DNA of 64,000 nt from Chitinophaga pinensis (GTDB lineage Bacteria; Bacteroidota; Bacteroidia; Chitinophagales; CAMDFR01). Within the stretch, counting starts at the first letter, position 1. Each line of letters begins with the position of its first letter. The notes under the pieces are model-generated. The model made no database searches and was not told the DNA's origin. It saw only the letters and a list, made by a program, of their open reading frames with translations. A program made the translations under genes and the position numbers. Below, one piece after another: positions 1 to 9,776 of the stretch. The stretch spans positions 153,357 through 217,356 of the forward strand of contig CAMART010000002.1 of NCBI GenBank assembly GCA_945860705.1, read 5' to 3'.

Positions 1-3000
1 TTATGTCCATTTACAAATCCGATTTTTTCAAAATTAATACCATCAGTACTTCTTGTTACTTCAAATCCTTTATTATTAATTTCTGAAGCGGTAGTCCAAC
101 TTACTTGAATATATTCATTATTGATAGGTTTTGCTTGTATAGATGTATATGTCACTGGCAATGGAGTAGAAGTGTGAGGCGAGATACCTACGCCACCACT
201 TCCACCAGAGAAGCTAGTGATACCATTAAATTCAACATAAGTTACACCATTTTCTGTACCAGTTGTTCCTGTAAGGGTAATAAAGTTGAAGTTGAAATTG
301 TTTCCGTCATTAATAAGTCCTGCACTAAAAGGTGCTCCTACAGTTTTGAACCATTGGAAAGCTACAGGGAAATGTGTTCCTGGGTTTGCAGTATTCAATG
401 CAGTAAGTTTTGCATCTCTTTGTGAAGTAATAGAAGTAATCTCAGCTGGATCGTAGTAGAAACGTATATTCACTGGATCTACTAAAGTACTAGTACTCAC
501 ATTCCAAAATCTACTCATTACATAAAAAGCATCAGTTCTAGTTACATAAAAGGTTCTTGATTTTTCATCAAATATATTGGAAGCTAGTTTAACTATAGTT
601 ACCACAGCGGCATTTTTTGGAGTAGCATTTGTAGTTCCCCATTCTATAGCAAACAACCATTTATCTGGGTCTGTAGGATCTGCATAGTATGTCCATCCTC
701 CGTTTTCACATTCTACAGGAAGTGTAGAACCATTGGTAGAATTTGATGCCAATACAACATGTGCCGAACCTGAACGTATAGGCCAAGTAGCTATCACATT
801 AGTAGCTGTAGCATTACATCCTATGCCTGTACCAGCAGTTCTGCTTACTCTTACTTGTACAGATGTAGCAGCAGCAGTAGTTGTAATATTTGCACCAGAA
901 GTATATGAAGCCCATGAAGAACCTCCATTTGTAGAAAACTCGTATACATCACTTGCACCTGTACCACCTGTACCAGCATTGATGGTTACATTCACATTAT
1001 CGCCTTGACATATTTCTGTACCACTAGCAGGGGTAGCTGTATTGATAGTAGGTAAAGTTGGTTGTATAGTCACAGGCCAAGTAGCTACTACTGCAGGACT
1101 AGTAGCATTACATCCAGTAGCTGAGCCAGCAGTTCTGCTTACACGCACTTGTACAGATGTAGTAGCCGATGCAGTACTAATTGGATCACTAGGTGAATAA
1201 GCAGACCAAGAAGATCCTCCATTAGTAGAAAACTCATATACATCGCTTGCTCCTGTTCCTCCAGAACCAGCGTTAATCGTAGCACTTACGTTTTGTCCTT
1301 GACAGATAGTACCAACAGAAGGAGTAGCTATATTTAAAGTTGGAGCGATAGGTTGAATAGTCACAGGCCAAGTAGCAATTATATTAGTGCTCGTAGCATT
1401 ACATCCCGTACCTGTTCCAGCAGTTCTGCTCACTCTTATTTGTACAGAAGTAGTAGCTGATGCTGTAGTAATAGTAGCACCAGAAGTATAAGCCGACCAT
1501 GAAGAACCACCATTAGTAGAAAACTCATATACATCGCTCGCACCAGTACCACCAGTACCAGCTGTAATCGTAGCACTTACATCTTGTCCTTGACAGATGG
1601 TTGTACCAGATGTTGGAGTAGCTACATTTAAAGTTGGAGCTATTGGTTGTATAGTTACAGGCCAAGTAGCAATTACATTAGGACCAGCAATATTACATCC
1701 AGTACCAGTACCTGCAGTTCTGCTTACTCTTATTTGTACAGAAGTAGTTGCAGATGCTGTAGTAATAGCAGTACCAGAAGTATAAGCTGCCCATGAAGAA
1801 CCACCATTAGTAGAAAAGTCATATACATCGCTCGCACCTGTTCCACCTGAACCAGCGGTGATTGTAGCACTCACGTTTTGTCCTTGGCAGATAGCCGTAC
1901 CACTTACTAAACTTGGAGTATTGAGTGTTGGTGCAACAATCTGAGGAGTTACAGTCCATGAAAATACATTGGTAGGTGAATTATTACATCCTGATCCACT
2001 GCATTCTTTTCTCAATTCTATGGTATTTGTACCTACTACAGCAGCAAAACTAGGTAATGTAGTACTCCATGCACTAAATCCGCTTCCATTATCAAATCTA
2101 TACATAAGATTGCAGGTACCAGTTCCACCACCAGCATCTGTTGCTCCACTTACTGTTAGGGTTTGTCCAGCGCATACATTTGCATTATTAGGTGATTTTG
2201 TAGCTGTAGGCATTATAGGGTCTAATACTACTATTGCAGTTGCATTACCTGAAGTGGCAGTATTACAATCTGTACCAGATGCAGATACTAAACATCTATA
2301 AAGGTATGTGTCTGCAGGTGTAGTTACATTTGTAGTTGACGCGGTCATGCTGTTTGAAGTAGCTCCCGCATAAGTAATGCCTGCAGGAGTTCCATCTACC
2401 ACATTATTCCATGTACCACTATTATATTGCCACTGATAGGTAAGTGACGGAGTACCTCCTGAAGCACTTACACTTACTGTAAAATTAGAACCTTGACAAA
2501 CAGGGTTTGGTGGCGAAGTAACACTAGAAATAGAAGGATCTGCAACTACATTTACTTGAATGATATTGCTATAAGCTACGGTACCACATGCATCTGTTAT
2601 TTTTCTTCTGAAAAAATAAGTGCCTACTGCTAATGTCGCATCAGGGTCGAAAGTTGTTGAGTTTATTCCTACATTGGTGATAGTAGCAAAAGTATTTGTA
2701 GGTGCTCGTTCCCATTGATAAGTGGAACTTCCATATGCATACGCACCCACAGTTAATGCCCCAGTAGCATCTGCTGTACTTGTAAATGCTCCAGGATCAT
2801 CGCCTACACAGATAGAAGTAGGATTTGTTATGCCTGCTATTGTGCCTCCATTGATAGCAGCTAAATTATTAGCAACAACACTTAAGTTGAAATCACCAGT
2901 ATTAGTGTTAAATCCTTCTACTACTATGACATATGTACCTGCACAAAGTGCTCTTGTTATTGCAGATGTAGTGCCTAATCCACCTCCATCATCATCAAAT

Positions 3001-3818
3001 GCAATCTCTGTTCCACATCCTGAGTTGTATAATCTTAAATACGAATCATAGTTTGTACCTGCATTATTAGTGCCGATGGTTACAACTTGAGGAGAAGAAA
3101 TGGTAAATTGATAAAATACATCTGGAGAGCCATTGCCCAATACGTTTGTATATCCTTTATCAGATGAAGCACCGCCTGGCGCACCTCTATTAGTATTGAT
3201 ATGACTTTTAGCAGTACCTGTTGTGAGTGTACCAAAATTTAATGCAGAAGCGCATGAATTTCCATTTGTATATCTCCATACAGATTTCATATACAATATG
3301 CTATTACCGATTGACCAACCATCTTCAACACCTGCTGCTCCAGCAAATCCCCACCAACTACAGGCAGTTTTTGTAACGCTTTTAAATGTGTAATTAGTGG
3401 CATCATTGGCTGTACAAGCATCACCAGAAGAACTACAATCTGGCGCACCATCTTCTTCCCATGACTCTTTTTGTATATTAAAAAAATCAGCATTATTAGT
3501 TCTATTAGTACAATTATACATTAAAACACTATGAACAGTAGTAGAAGGAGCATCAGCTTGCCACCTACGTACATAATTATTTCCTCCACAAGAAGCGCCA
3601 GATCCTCCACTAGTCCATGTTGCAGTTCCACCTGTATTTCCATCTGAGTTTAGCCCAATACGTACTTCATTATCATCGGCAGAAAATGCGTCATTATCAC
3701 ATGTTTGTCTCCATTGTTCTACACGCATTTCATAGTTGACATTACCGTTGGATATTTGTGCATTTATATTTGCATTTATAGCAAATAGGAGTGTTAAAGC
3801 TATTAAGTAAGATTTCAT
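1..3818 (-). CDS. Large secreted repeat adhesin, probably T9SS cargo; 3' end beyond window
   Basis: The reading frame starts at ATG 3816-3818 with a typical signal peptide (MKSYLIALTLLFAINANINA) and stays open to base 1, at least 1272 codons. After the leader comes a Cys/Trp-rich unknown region, then a segment like bacterial pre-peptidase C domains (DVFYQFTISSPQVV, then YDSYLRLYNSGCG), then Ig/PKD-like modules with CQG and YQW motifs, and from about base 1950 down to 740 four to five near-identical ~97-residue modules (CQGQxVSATI ... VYEFSTNGGSSW). The last residues visible (STDGINFEKIGFVNG) match the Fn3-like segment that commonly precedes T9SS type A sorting domains, so I infer the sorting signal lies just past the left edge. 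Role inferred as a surface or released adhesin. The HTTM gene ends 17 bases upstream, so co-transcription is likely. Confidence 0.85.
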   Translation of the reverse strand, partial: MKSYLIALTLLFAINANINAQISNGNVNYEMRVEQWRQTCDNDAFSADDNEVRIGLNSDGNTGGTATWTSGGSGASCGGNNYVRRWQADAPSTTVHSVLMYNCTNRTNNADFFNIQKESWEEDGAPDCSSSGDACTANDATNYTFKSVTKTACSWWGFAGAAGVEDGWSIGNSILYMKSVWRYTNGNSCASALNFGTLTTGTAKSHINTNRGAPGGASSDKGYTNVLGNGSPDVFYQFTISSPQVVTIGTNNAGTNYDSYLRLYNSGCGTEIAFDDDGGGLGTTSAITRALCAGTYVIVVEGFNTNTGDFNLSVVANNLAAINGGTIAGITNPTSICVGDDPGAFTSTADATGALTVGAYAYGSSTYQWERAPTNTFATITNVGINSTTFDPDATLAVGTYFFRRKITDACGTVAYSNIIQVNVVADPSISSVTSPPNPVCQGSNFTVSVSASGGTPSLTYQWQYNSGTWNNVVDGTPAGITYAGATSNSMTASTTNVTTPADTYLYRCLVSASGTDCNTATSGNATAIVVLDPIMPTATKSPNNANVCAGQTLTVSGATDAGGGTGTCNLMYRFDNGSGFSAWSTTLPSFAAVVGTNTIELRKECSGSGCNNSPTNVFSWTVTPQIVAPTLNTPSLVSGTAICQGQNVSATITAGSGGTGASDVYDFSTNGGSSWAAYTSGTAITTASATTSVQIRVSRTAGTGTGCNIAGPNVIATWPVTIQPIAPTLNVATPTSGTTICQGQDVSATITAGTGGTGASDVYEFSTNGGSSWSAYTSGATITTASATTSVQIRVSRTAGTGTGCNATSTNIIATWPVTIQPIAPTLNIATPSVGTICQGQNVSATINAGSGGTGASDVYEFSTNGGSSWSAYSPSDPISTASATTSVQVRVSRTAGSATGCNATSPAVVATWPVTIQPTLPTINTATPASGTEICQGDNVNVTINAGTGGTGASDVYEFSTNGGSSWASYTSGANITTTAAATSVQVRVSRTAGTGIGCNATATNVIATWPIRSGSAHVVLASNSTNGSTLPVECENGGWTYYADPTDPDKWLFAIEWGTTNATPKNAAVVTIVKLASNIFDEKSRTFYVTRTDAFYVMSRFWNVSTSTLVDPVNIRFYYDPAEITSITSQRDAKLTALNTANPGTHFPVAFQWFKTVGAPFSAGLINDGNNFNFNFITLTGTTGTENGVTYVEFNGITSFSGGSGGVGISPHTSTPLPVTYTSIQAKPINNEYIQVSWTTASEINNKGFEVTRSTDGINFEKIGFVNGH
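740..1945 (-). repeat. Tandem ~291-294 bp repeats inside the adhesin gene
   Basis: The string ggccaagtagc or its near match recurs at 781, 1075, 1366 and 1660, steps of 294, 291 and 294 bp, all multiples of three, so the frame is kept. A second landmark (ttgtccttg or close variant) recurs near 1000, 1293, 1582 and 1876. Each unit encodes one ~97-residue module. DNA identity between units is high enough that slippage or recombination could change copy number. Confidence 0.85.
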
Positions 3819-3834
3819 TTCAAGCAAGTTTAAT

Positions 3835-5085
3835 TTAATAGTTGATAAAATTATTTTTTTTATAAAAGTAATATGGCTCATTTGCTATATTAACGTTTGG
3901 TTTAATTAATGCTCTAGCTTTATGTTGGTTAAGTGTAATATTTGATAAACAATATACGAAAACTTTTTCAGTTTTATATTTTTTTTGTGCATCTTTTTTT
4001 AATTTTTGTGCTAATTGCCATATAAAGTAAGAATCATTGTATGTATTCATTAGTTGTCTATAAGTGATTAACTGACTAAAATCTACAAAATACTTGTCTT
4101 TTAAATCGGGTAATTCTACTAAAAATTGAAAATATTCAGGTTCGTGATTATGTAGCATCATTCTCCATGCAAAGTAGTGGCCTTGTCTGTGCCATGCCAA
4201 TCCGTCTAGCATAAATAAAAACCTCAAAGGAAATAACATTTGTACAATAAAAAATAAAATTAAGATATATCGATTTATTTTATTTTGAAATATTATACCA
4301 AAATCTTTAAAAATAGATTTTATATTGTATTTATATATAGTTAAATAAATTGCCCAAGCGACTATCATCACAAGTGGGAACTCACCAATATTGAATATAA
4401 AATAGTTTGATAAATGAAATGTAAAATATGGAATAACTACGAATATAGATTTGGGTTTATACCATAAAATAAAGGGGATTAATAAATCAAAAAACAATCC
4501 AAAATAGCTCATAAATATACCTAATATATCAGGGAAAGGATACGCTCTATTTGTAGTAAGCAAACGCATTGGATATCCTTGTAGCCAATCTGAATTTATT
4601 TTTGCGATACCACCATAGAAATATACAATAGAAAATAGTAAGCCAAAAACAAGATAGTTGCCTATACTAATAGTTTTGTTTGTGTTTTTTTTGATTAAGT
4701 CGATTATGGATATTGATTTATTAGTATCAATAATTATATATAAAAAAGATATTAAACACCATAAATAATAATGGTTATTATAAAAGGACATATCTATCAA
4801 AAACAAATAACCAAAAGATATGAAAAAAAGGAATGCACCAATTTTTGGGAATACACCACTTGCTAATAAAATCGCTCCAAATGCTGCTAAATAAGTTAAT
4901 GTATAAATCAACTCATGAGAGTATGCTTCTATAAAAGCAAGATTGGGATAGTGAAATACAAAAGTAGATTCAGAAAGATCATGAACATGAGGTGCTAAAT
5001 TAAAAACTTGAGGAAGCATTAATAAACCAAAAAAGCATCTAAATATTGAGAAGTTTATTGCAGATACTTCAATACTTTGTTTCAA
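3835..5085 (-). CDS. HTTM domain (vitamin K carboxylase-like) membrane protein
   Basis: 416 residues with about eight to ten hydrophobic segments in the first ~300 residues, then a soluble C-terminal ~110 residues. The layout and motifs such as FAWRMMLHNHEPEY after the last helices fit the HTTM family, bacterial membrane homologues of vitamin K-dependent gamma-carboxylase. The family is known for epoxidase/carboxylase-type folds, but the substrate of bacterial members is mostly unknown. It lies between a small exported protein (19 bases upstream) and the adhesin (17 bases downstream), so it may act on that exported protein; this is inference only. I could not confirm the catalytic lysine by eye. 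Confidence 0.75.
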   Translation of the reverse strand: MKQSIEVSAINFSIFRCFFGLLMLPQVFNLAPHVHDLSESTFVFHYPNLAFIEAYSHELIYTLTYLAAFGAILLASGVFPKIGAFLFFISFGYLFLIDMSFYNNHYYLWCLISFLYIIIDTNKSISIIDLIKKNTNKTISIGNYLVFGLLFSIVYFYGGIAKINSDWLQGYPMRLLTTNRAYPFPDILGIFMSYFGLFFDLLIPFILWYKPKSIFVVIPYFTFHLSNYFIFNIGEFPLVMIVAWAIYLTIYKYNIKSIFKDFGIIFQNKINRYILILFFIVQMLFPLRFLFMLDGLAWHRQGHYFAWRMMLHNHEPEYFQFLVELPDLKDKYFVDFSQLITYRQLMNTYNDSYFIWQLAQKLKKDAQKKYKTEKVFVYCLSNITLNQHKARALIKPNVNIANEPYYFYKKNNFINY

Positions 5086-5103
5086 TTTTTTTAATTTTTC
5101 AAA

Positions 5104-5493
5104 TTAAAATAATATCATATATGAAAAACAATCGTCTGAATGGTCTTTAAATTTTAAAATAGGTGAGCCATCTTTATATATAATAGACATATCAGATTTG
5201 TTACATGATTCGCAATTTGTAAAAATTATTTTACCATTTTCAATTTTGAAAGTATAGCTTTTTAAATTGCCATTTATATTTCTAATTAGTTCATTCTTCT
5301 CTAAATCAATAGTAAAATGAGTATTAGAAAACTCTTTTTCAATGATTTCATTTTCATTAATTGGACTAGTACAAGTTATATCGGTTATTGTTATAGATTT
5401 AGATGTAAATGTTGTTTTGTTGATTTCATTTGCATTAATATTATTAAAACCGAATATTGATAATAAAGTAAGAAGAACGAATTTAATTAGCAT
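5104..5493 (-). CDS. Small exported protein of unknown function
   Basis: 129 residues with an N-terminal signal peptide (MLIKFVLLTLLSIFGFNNINA). The mature part is polar, lysine- and asparagine-rich, with cysteines in CTSP, NCESC and DDCFSY contexts that could form disulfides or bind metal after export. I do not recognise a family. It ends 18 bases before the HTTM gene on the same strand and is probably the first gene of that transcript. Confidence 0.6.
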   Translation of the reverse strand: MLIKFVLLTLLSIFGFNNINANEINKTTFTSKSITITDITCTSPINENEIIEKEFSNTHFTIDLEKNELIRNINGNLKSYTFKIENGKIIFTNCESCNKSDMSIIYKDGSPILKFKDHSDDCFSYMILF

Positions 5494-5703
5494 GATATAT
5501 TTAATTATATTACGAAATTAGGTAATTTTTTTGAAATATTATCACAGTATTTTATTTTAATATTTAATTAAATTAATTATAATATTCCTATAACATGGTT
5601 TGTGCCAGATAAACAACGAAGAGAAAGATGTGAAAGTATTATAATAAGCTAATACTTTGGCTTAGTTGGGGGGTGGTTAGTAGTTCGGCTTTGGTTGAGC
5701 GAG
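5494..5703. other. AT-rich intergenic stretch between small exported gene and REP unit
   Basis: No credible gene is seen. The first ~90 bases are almost pure A/T and should hold the promoter of the minus-strand operon starting at 5493. From about 5640 the composition shifts to the G-rich, cggct-containing style of the adjoining REP-like unit. Confidence 0.5.
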
Positions 5704-5787
5704 TCGGCAGGTAGGCTTCGTGGGAGGAAACTAAGTCAAAGTTGTATGCGAGTCGGCTAGAAACTTTGACTTAGTTAGGCTTCGGCT
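5704..5787 (+). repeat. REP-like palindromic unit, upstream copy
   Basis: Begins tcggcaggtaggcttcg and contains aaactaagtcaaagtt (5728-5743) that pairs with aactttgacttagtt (5762-5776), a 15-bp stem with a ~18-nt loop containing gcgagtcggct. It ends aggcttcggct. A partial extra unit (aaacttcgacttagtt then cttcggctagg) follows to about 5836. GC content is far above the surroundings. It matches the copy at 6551-6631 in the same orientation. Confidence 0.8.
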
Positions 5788-5900
5788 AGGCTAATCGGCT
5801 AGAAACTTCGACTTAGTTATATGCTTCGGCTAGGCAAGTCGGTCTTGCAGGTCGGTAAGGTTTTTAATATCTTTGAAATAAAAAGTATTTATTTTTTAAA

Positions 5901-6512
5901 ATGGATATACGTAACGAAAAGATAGAATCTGAATGTTTTTATCACATTTATAATAGAGGAATAAATGGATGTCTTATTTTCAAAAATGAAGAAAACTATT
6001 CTTTTTTTCTTAAAAAATTTGAATTGTATTTAGATAAGTATTGTGATATATATTCTTATTGTCTCATGCCCAATCATTTTCATTTTTTGATAAAAGCAAA
6101 ATCGGAGGACGAACTTAAAAAACTAATATTAAGCAATAATAACTTAAAGTCAATATCCAATATGGGATTGCATTCTCCTATAAATATTGTAAGTAAACAA
6201 TTAGGAAAATTTATAAGTAGTTATAGCCAAGCATATAATAAAGTGCATAAAAGACATGGTCCACTTTTGGAGTCACCTTTCAAAAGAATAAAAGTAGACA
6301 CACTTGATTATTTAAAAAATTTGATTTTATATATCCATTTAAATCCTGTAGATATAGGAATTGATTATGACATATATAAGTTTTCGTCATATAATTCTGT
6401 CGTTTCAAAAAACAAGACTAAAATAAAAAGAGAAGAGATATTAGAATTATTTGATAATGAAGAAAATTTTATGAATTGTCATAGGATATACCACCAAAAA
6501 AATAGAAAATAA
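5901..6512 (+). CDS. REP-associated tyrosine transposase (RAYT), IS200-like Y1 family
   Basis: 203 residues of the Y1 transposase fold. The HUH metal motif is NHFHFLIK (about residues 59-66), preceded by the typical CFYHIYNRGING start and YSYCLMPNHF. The SYSQAYNKVHKRHGPL segment (about 112-127) contains the tyrosine expected to attack DNA, and LESPFKRIKV ... YIHLNPV is the usual family C-terminal signature. Known RAYTs are single-copy relatives of IS200 transposases that cut and rejoin the REP hairpins that flank them. Here direct REP-like copies sit on both sides, exactly as expected. The gene is intact and starts at ATG 5901 downstream of the REP unit. Confidence 0.9.
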   Translation: MDIRNEKIESECFYHIYNRGINGCLIFKNEENYSFFLKKFELYLDKYCDIYSYCLMPNHFHFLIKAKSEDELKKLILSNNNLKSISNMGLHSPINIVSKQLGKFISSYSQAYNKVHKRHGPLLESPFKRIKVDTLDYLKNLILYIHLNPVDIGIDYDIYKFSSYNSVVSKNKTKIKREEILELFDNEENFMNCHRIYHQKNRK

Positions 6513-6550
6513 ACTTTAAATAAATTAAAAACATTTAAGTTTTAAGCGAT

Positions 6551-6631
6551 TCGGCAGGTAGGCTTCGTAGGAAACTAAGTCGAAGTTGTCTGCGAATCGG
6601 CTAGAAACTTTGACTTAGTTAGGCTTCGGCT
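6551..6631 (+). repeat. REP-like palindromic unit, downstream copy
   Basis: Begins tcggcaggtaggcttcg and runs through aaactaagtcgaagtt, a loop with gcgaatcggct, aactttgacttagtt, and aggcttcggct. It differs from the upstream copy (5704-5787) by a short deletion and a few substitutions. Further cggct-rich sequence continues to about 6672. Confidence 0.8.
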
Positions 6632-6704
6632 GAGCAATTAGATTAGTCGGCATCGGCTAGACGAGTCGGGTAGTAAGTAACTTAGATTTTTTACCTAAAA
6701 AAAA

Positions 6705-9700
6705 TTAATAAGCTCCTCCTTTCTTCACCGCAGGTTTGAGTTCTTCTTTAGTTTTGTCTTGAAATTGTGCTTTTGTCTTTTTATATTTTTTATCCGCTTC
6801 ATCTATATCATATTGTACTGCCCCTATTTTTTCTAGTTGAGAATCGGTAGGCCTACCTTCATAAAAAGACAATCCAAAATATAATTCACTCAATCTATCT
6901 CTAAGTGCATCCTCATCTACAAAAGCTACGTTTCCTCCTTCTTTTACAGGAACTAAGAGTTTTCTGATGACTTCTAAGCTATCATTATATGCTTTGAGTG
7001 TTTCGCTAGCTTTACCTTCTTTTATAAGTGCTTGTATTGGTTTTTGGATAGACAATACTGAATCCATAAGTGATGCAAGATTTTCTTGAAGTTTAAATAC
7101 TTTGTCTACAGCTTCATAGTTTTTATTTCTATCATCTAGAGATATCGTTGAGTTTTTATCTTGAGTGAGCGTTAGTGTCCCATCATAAGAAGCAACTCCT
7201 ACTAATAATTTTATTTTATATGTACCCGGTTTTACAAATGGGCCAACAGTACCACTCCAGTCTGCACGTCCACCACCTTCGGCTACTCGTGGTGGTTTGC
7301 TGCGCATATTCCAAGTGATCATATTGATACCTTTACGTTTTGTACCAGGAAGTTCTGTAATCAATTTACCAGAATTGTCAAGAATTTGAACTTTTACATC
7401 ACCACTATTTACTCTATCTTTTAAGTAATATTTGATAATAGCCTCTTCAGTAGAGTTGGGTGCAGTAAATCCTCCAGCATCAGGCCATGAGCCACCATAG
7501 TGTCCAGTACTTATTGCAGTAGGTTTTGTATTTAATACTTTTGCTGGGCTATTGAGTACTTCTGTATTCATTTCGCGTAGTGTAGAGATATCATCTATAA
7601 TCAAAACGCCTCTACCATGTGTTCCAAGAACTAAATCATTTGTTTTCGGGTCTATTTGAATATCTCTCACCGGCACATAATCTGGCACTTTTGCTTTCAT
7701 TTGCAACCAAGTTGCACCACCATCTGTAGTAGTATACAAACCCCATTCAGTACCTACAAATAATATGTTTTTATTTACTAAGTCTTCTTTTACTTTATGT
7801 GCAAAGCCTTTTAATACAGCGCTTTTGAAAAGTGTCCAAGTATTTCCACCATCAGTACTTTTAGCTATATACGGATTCATATCTCCATACATATGATTAT
7901 CAAATGTAGCGTAGATAGTGTTTTTATCAAACTTAGACGGTTCAATACTACTCACCCAAGTCTGTGAAGGTATTCCAGCATTTTTATAATTGTAAGCATA
8001 GTTTTTCCATGTTGTACCATTGTCTTTGCTTATTTGAAGATTACCATCATCAGTACCTACAAATATCATATTAGCATCTAAAGGCGACTCAGCTATGGTG
8101 AAAATAGTACAATGATTTTCTGCACTAGTATTATCATTGGTGAGTCCACCACTTTCTTCTTGCTTCTTTTTAGCAGGATCGTTCGTGGTTAGATCTCCAC
8201 CTAATATTGTCCAAGAAAGTCCTTTGTTTTCGCTTCTATATAGAAATTGTGCAGCCATATAGAGTCGAGTTGGTTGAGTAGGTGATATATAAATAGGGGT
8301 GTTCCAGTTCCAACGCAATTTTTCTTCGCCTGCTTTTGGTTGTGGTTGTATGTCTTGTCCTTGATTGGTTTTAAGATTGAGCATTTGAGCATGACCACCT
8401 TGGTATTCACTGTATACTATATTGTTGTCAAGCGGATCTGGCTGTACCCAAAATCCATCTCCTCCGCCTACATTTCTCCAGTCGCCATTGTCTATTCCAT
8501 TTACAGATTGCGAAGGAGCTTTCCACGAGCCATTGTCTTGAAAACCTGCATAAACATTATACGGTTCTTGATTGTCTATTTGTGTATGATATGCTTGAGA
8601 TATAGGCATATTGTTTAGGTATATCCAATTGTTGCCTCTATCTACACTCATGTATACACCACCATCTGTACCTACATACATATGTGATGGATTTTGAGGA
8701 TTGATCCAAAGCGCATGCATATCTGAGTGTACCCAACCACTGCTATTCTGAGCACGTATCCATGAGTAACCACCATCTATACTATATGAAAAATTGAATG
8801 CAGGACGATATACTCTTTTTGGGTCAACAATATCATAAGCAATACAAGAAAAATAAAATGGACGTGCAGTAACATTATCATCAGCACTTTGAGCTTTCCA
8901 GTTTTCACCAGCGTCACTAGAAATATATAAACCTGTTTTCTTTGCTTCACAAACGATTACGATATTATCAGGATTGACAGGTGATACAGCAATAGCTATT
9001 CTACCTAAATCGCCTTCTACTAATCCGTTTTGAATTTTTTTCCAAGTCTTGCCAGCATCAATACTTTTATACAATCCACTTCCTTTGCCACCACTATTGA
9101 ATGCAAAAGGTTTTCTTCTAAACTCCCACATACTTGCATACATGATGTCTGGATTTTTTGGATTAATAGCTATATCAGCACAACCAGTTTTGTCATCTAC
9201 AAATAATATTTTATTCCACGTTTTACCTCCATCTGTAGTCTTATACAATCCTCTATCGGGTGAGTCGTTCCAAAGGTGACCTGGTGCTGAAGCATAAACT
9301 ATATCTGAGTTTCTTGGGTCAATAATTACTTTGCTGATATGTTCTGTATTTTCCAATCCCATACATACCCAGTTATCGCCAGCATCAGTAGATTTATAGA
9401 TACCTTTACCAATAGATACGGAGTTGCGCATATTGCTTTCGCCTGTGCCACACCATACTACATCGGGCTTTTTCTGGTCAATAGTAATATCTCCAATACT
9501 TTGAGGATGCTTATCGAAAATTGGTTTAAACTGCGAACCACCATTGGTAGTTTTCCATATACCGCCACCTGCAGTGCCTACATACATGATTCTTGGGTCA
9601 GAGTTTACACCTATGATAGAAGTGATACGTCCTCCTGTAACAGCAGGGCCAATACTTCTAGCTTCTAGTTTACCAATAGATGCGGAAGTTAGTGAAGTAG

Positions 9701-9770
9701 TTTGCGCTTGAGAAATAATCGAACAAAGTGTAATAACTATACTTGTAATAATTTTTATTGATTTCATCAT
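6705..9770 (-). CDS. Exported sortilin/VPS10-type BNR-repeat protein
   Basis: 1021 residues with a signal peptide (MMKSIKIITSIVITLCSIISQA). The body carries many Asp-box/BNR motifs of the form STDGGxTW (KSTDAGDNW, KTTDGGKTW, KSIDAGKTW, TTTDGGATW), which build one or more beta-propellers as in VPS10/sortilin and exo-sialidase-like folds. Databases often label this family glycosyl hydrolase, but I see nothing proving hydrolase activity. The C-terminal ~250 residues are a beta-sandwich-like region (YYLKDRVNSGDVKVQILDNSG) followed by a charged helical tail ending KKGGAY. There is no T9SS sorting domain, so it is probably periplasmic or outer-membrane associated. Six bases separate it from the LolA-like gene upstream, so the two form an operon. 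Confidence 0.85.
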   Translation of the reverse strand: MMKSIKIITSIVITLCSIISQAQTTSLTSASIGKLEARSIGPAVTGGRITSIIGVNSDPRIMYVGTAGGGIWKTTNGGSQFKPIFDKHPQSIGDITIDQKKPDVVWCGTGESNMRNSVSIGKGIYKSTDAGDNWVCMGLENTEHISKVIIDPRNSDIVYASAPGHLWNDSPDRGLYKTTDGGKTWNKILFVDDKTGCADIAINPKNPDIMYASMWEFRRKPFAFNSGGKGSGLYKSIDAGKTWKKIQNGLVEGDLGRIAIAVSPVNPDNIVIVCEAKKTGLYISSDAGENWKAQSADDNVTARPFYFSCIAYDIVDPKRVYRPAFNFSYSIDGGYSWIRAQNSSGWVHSDMHALWINPQNPSHMYVGTDGGVYMSVDRGNNWIYLNNMPISQAYHTQIDNQEPYNVYAGFQDNGSWKAPSQSVNGIDNGDWRNVGGGDGFWVQPDPLDNNIVYSEYQGGHAQMLNLKTNQGQDIQPQPKAGEEKLRWNWNTPIYISPTQPTRLYMAAQFLYRSENKGLSWTILGGDLTTNDPAKKKQEESGGLTNDNTSAENHCTIFTIAESPLDANMIFVGTDDGNLQISKDNGTTWKNYAYNYKNAGIPSQTWVSSIEPSKFDKNTIYATFDNHMYGDMNPYIAKSTDGGNTWTLFKSAVLKGFAHKVKEDLVNKNILFVGTEWGLYTTTDGGATWLQMKAKVPDYVPVRDIQIDPKTNDLVLGTHGRGVLIIDDISTLREMNTEVLNSPAKVLNTKPTAISTGHYGGSWPDAGGFTAPNSTEEAIIKYYLKDRVNSGDVKVQILDNSGKLITELPGTKRKGINMITWNMRSKPPRVAEGGGRADWSGTVGPFVKPGTYKIKLLVGVASYDGTLTLTQDKNSTISLDDRNKNYEAVDKVFKLQENLASLMDSVLSIQKPIQALIKEGKASETLKAYNDSLEVIRKLLVPVKEGGNVAFVDEDALRDRLSELYFGLSFYEGRPTDSQLEKIGAVQYDIDEADKKYKKTKAQFQDKTKEELKPAVKKGGAY

Positions 9771-9776
9771 TCTATT

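Noticed and set aside
733..3051. Several plus-strand frames with Val/Pro/Ala-rich translations opposite the adhesin
   Set aside because: They mirror the Thr/Ala-rich repeat gene on the minus strand, repeat with the same 291-294 bp period and have no recognisable domain.
5838..5900. CRISPR-like array from the repeated cggctag blocks
   Set aside because: Units are few, imperfect, palindromic over most of their length and have no regular spacers; the RAYT gene explains them.
8201..9668. Frames on both strands inside the 6705-9770 gene
   Set aside because: They overlap a clear full-length gene with signal peptide and domain motifs, and show no motif of their own.
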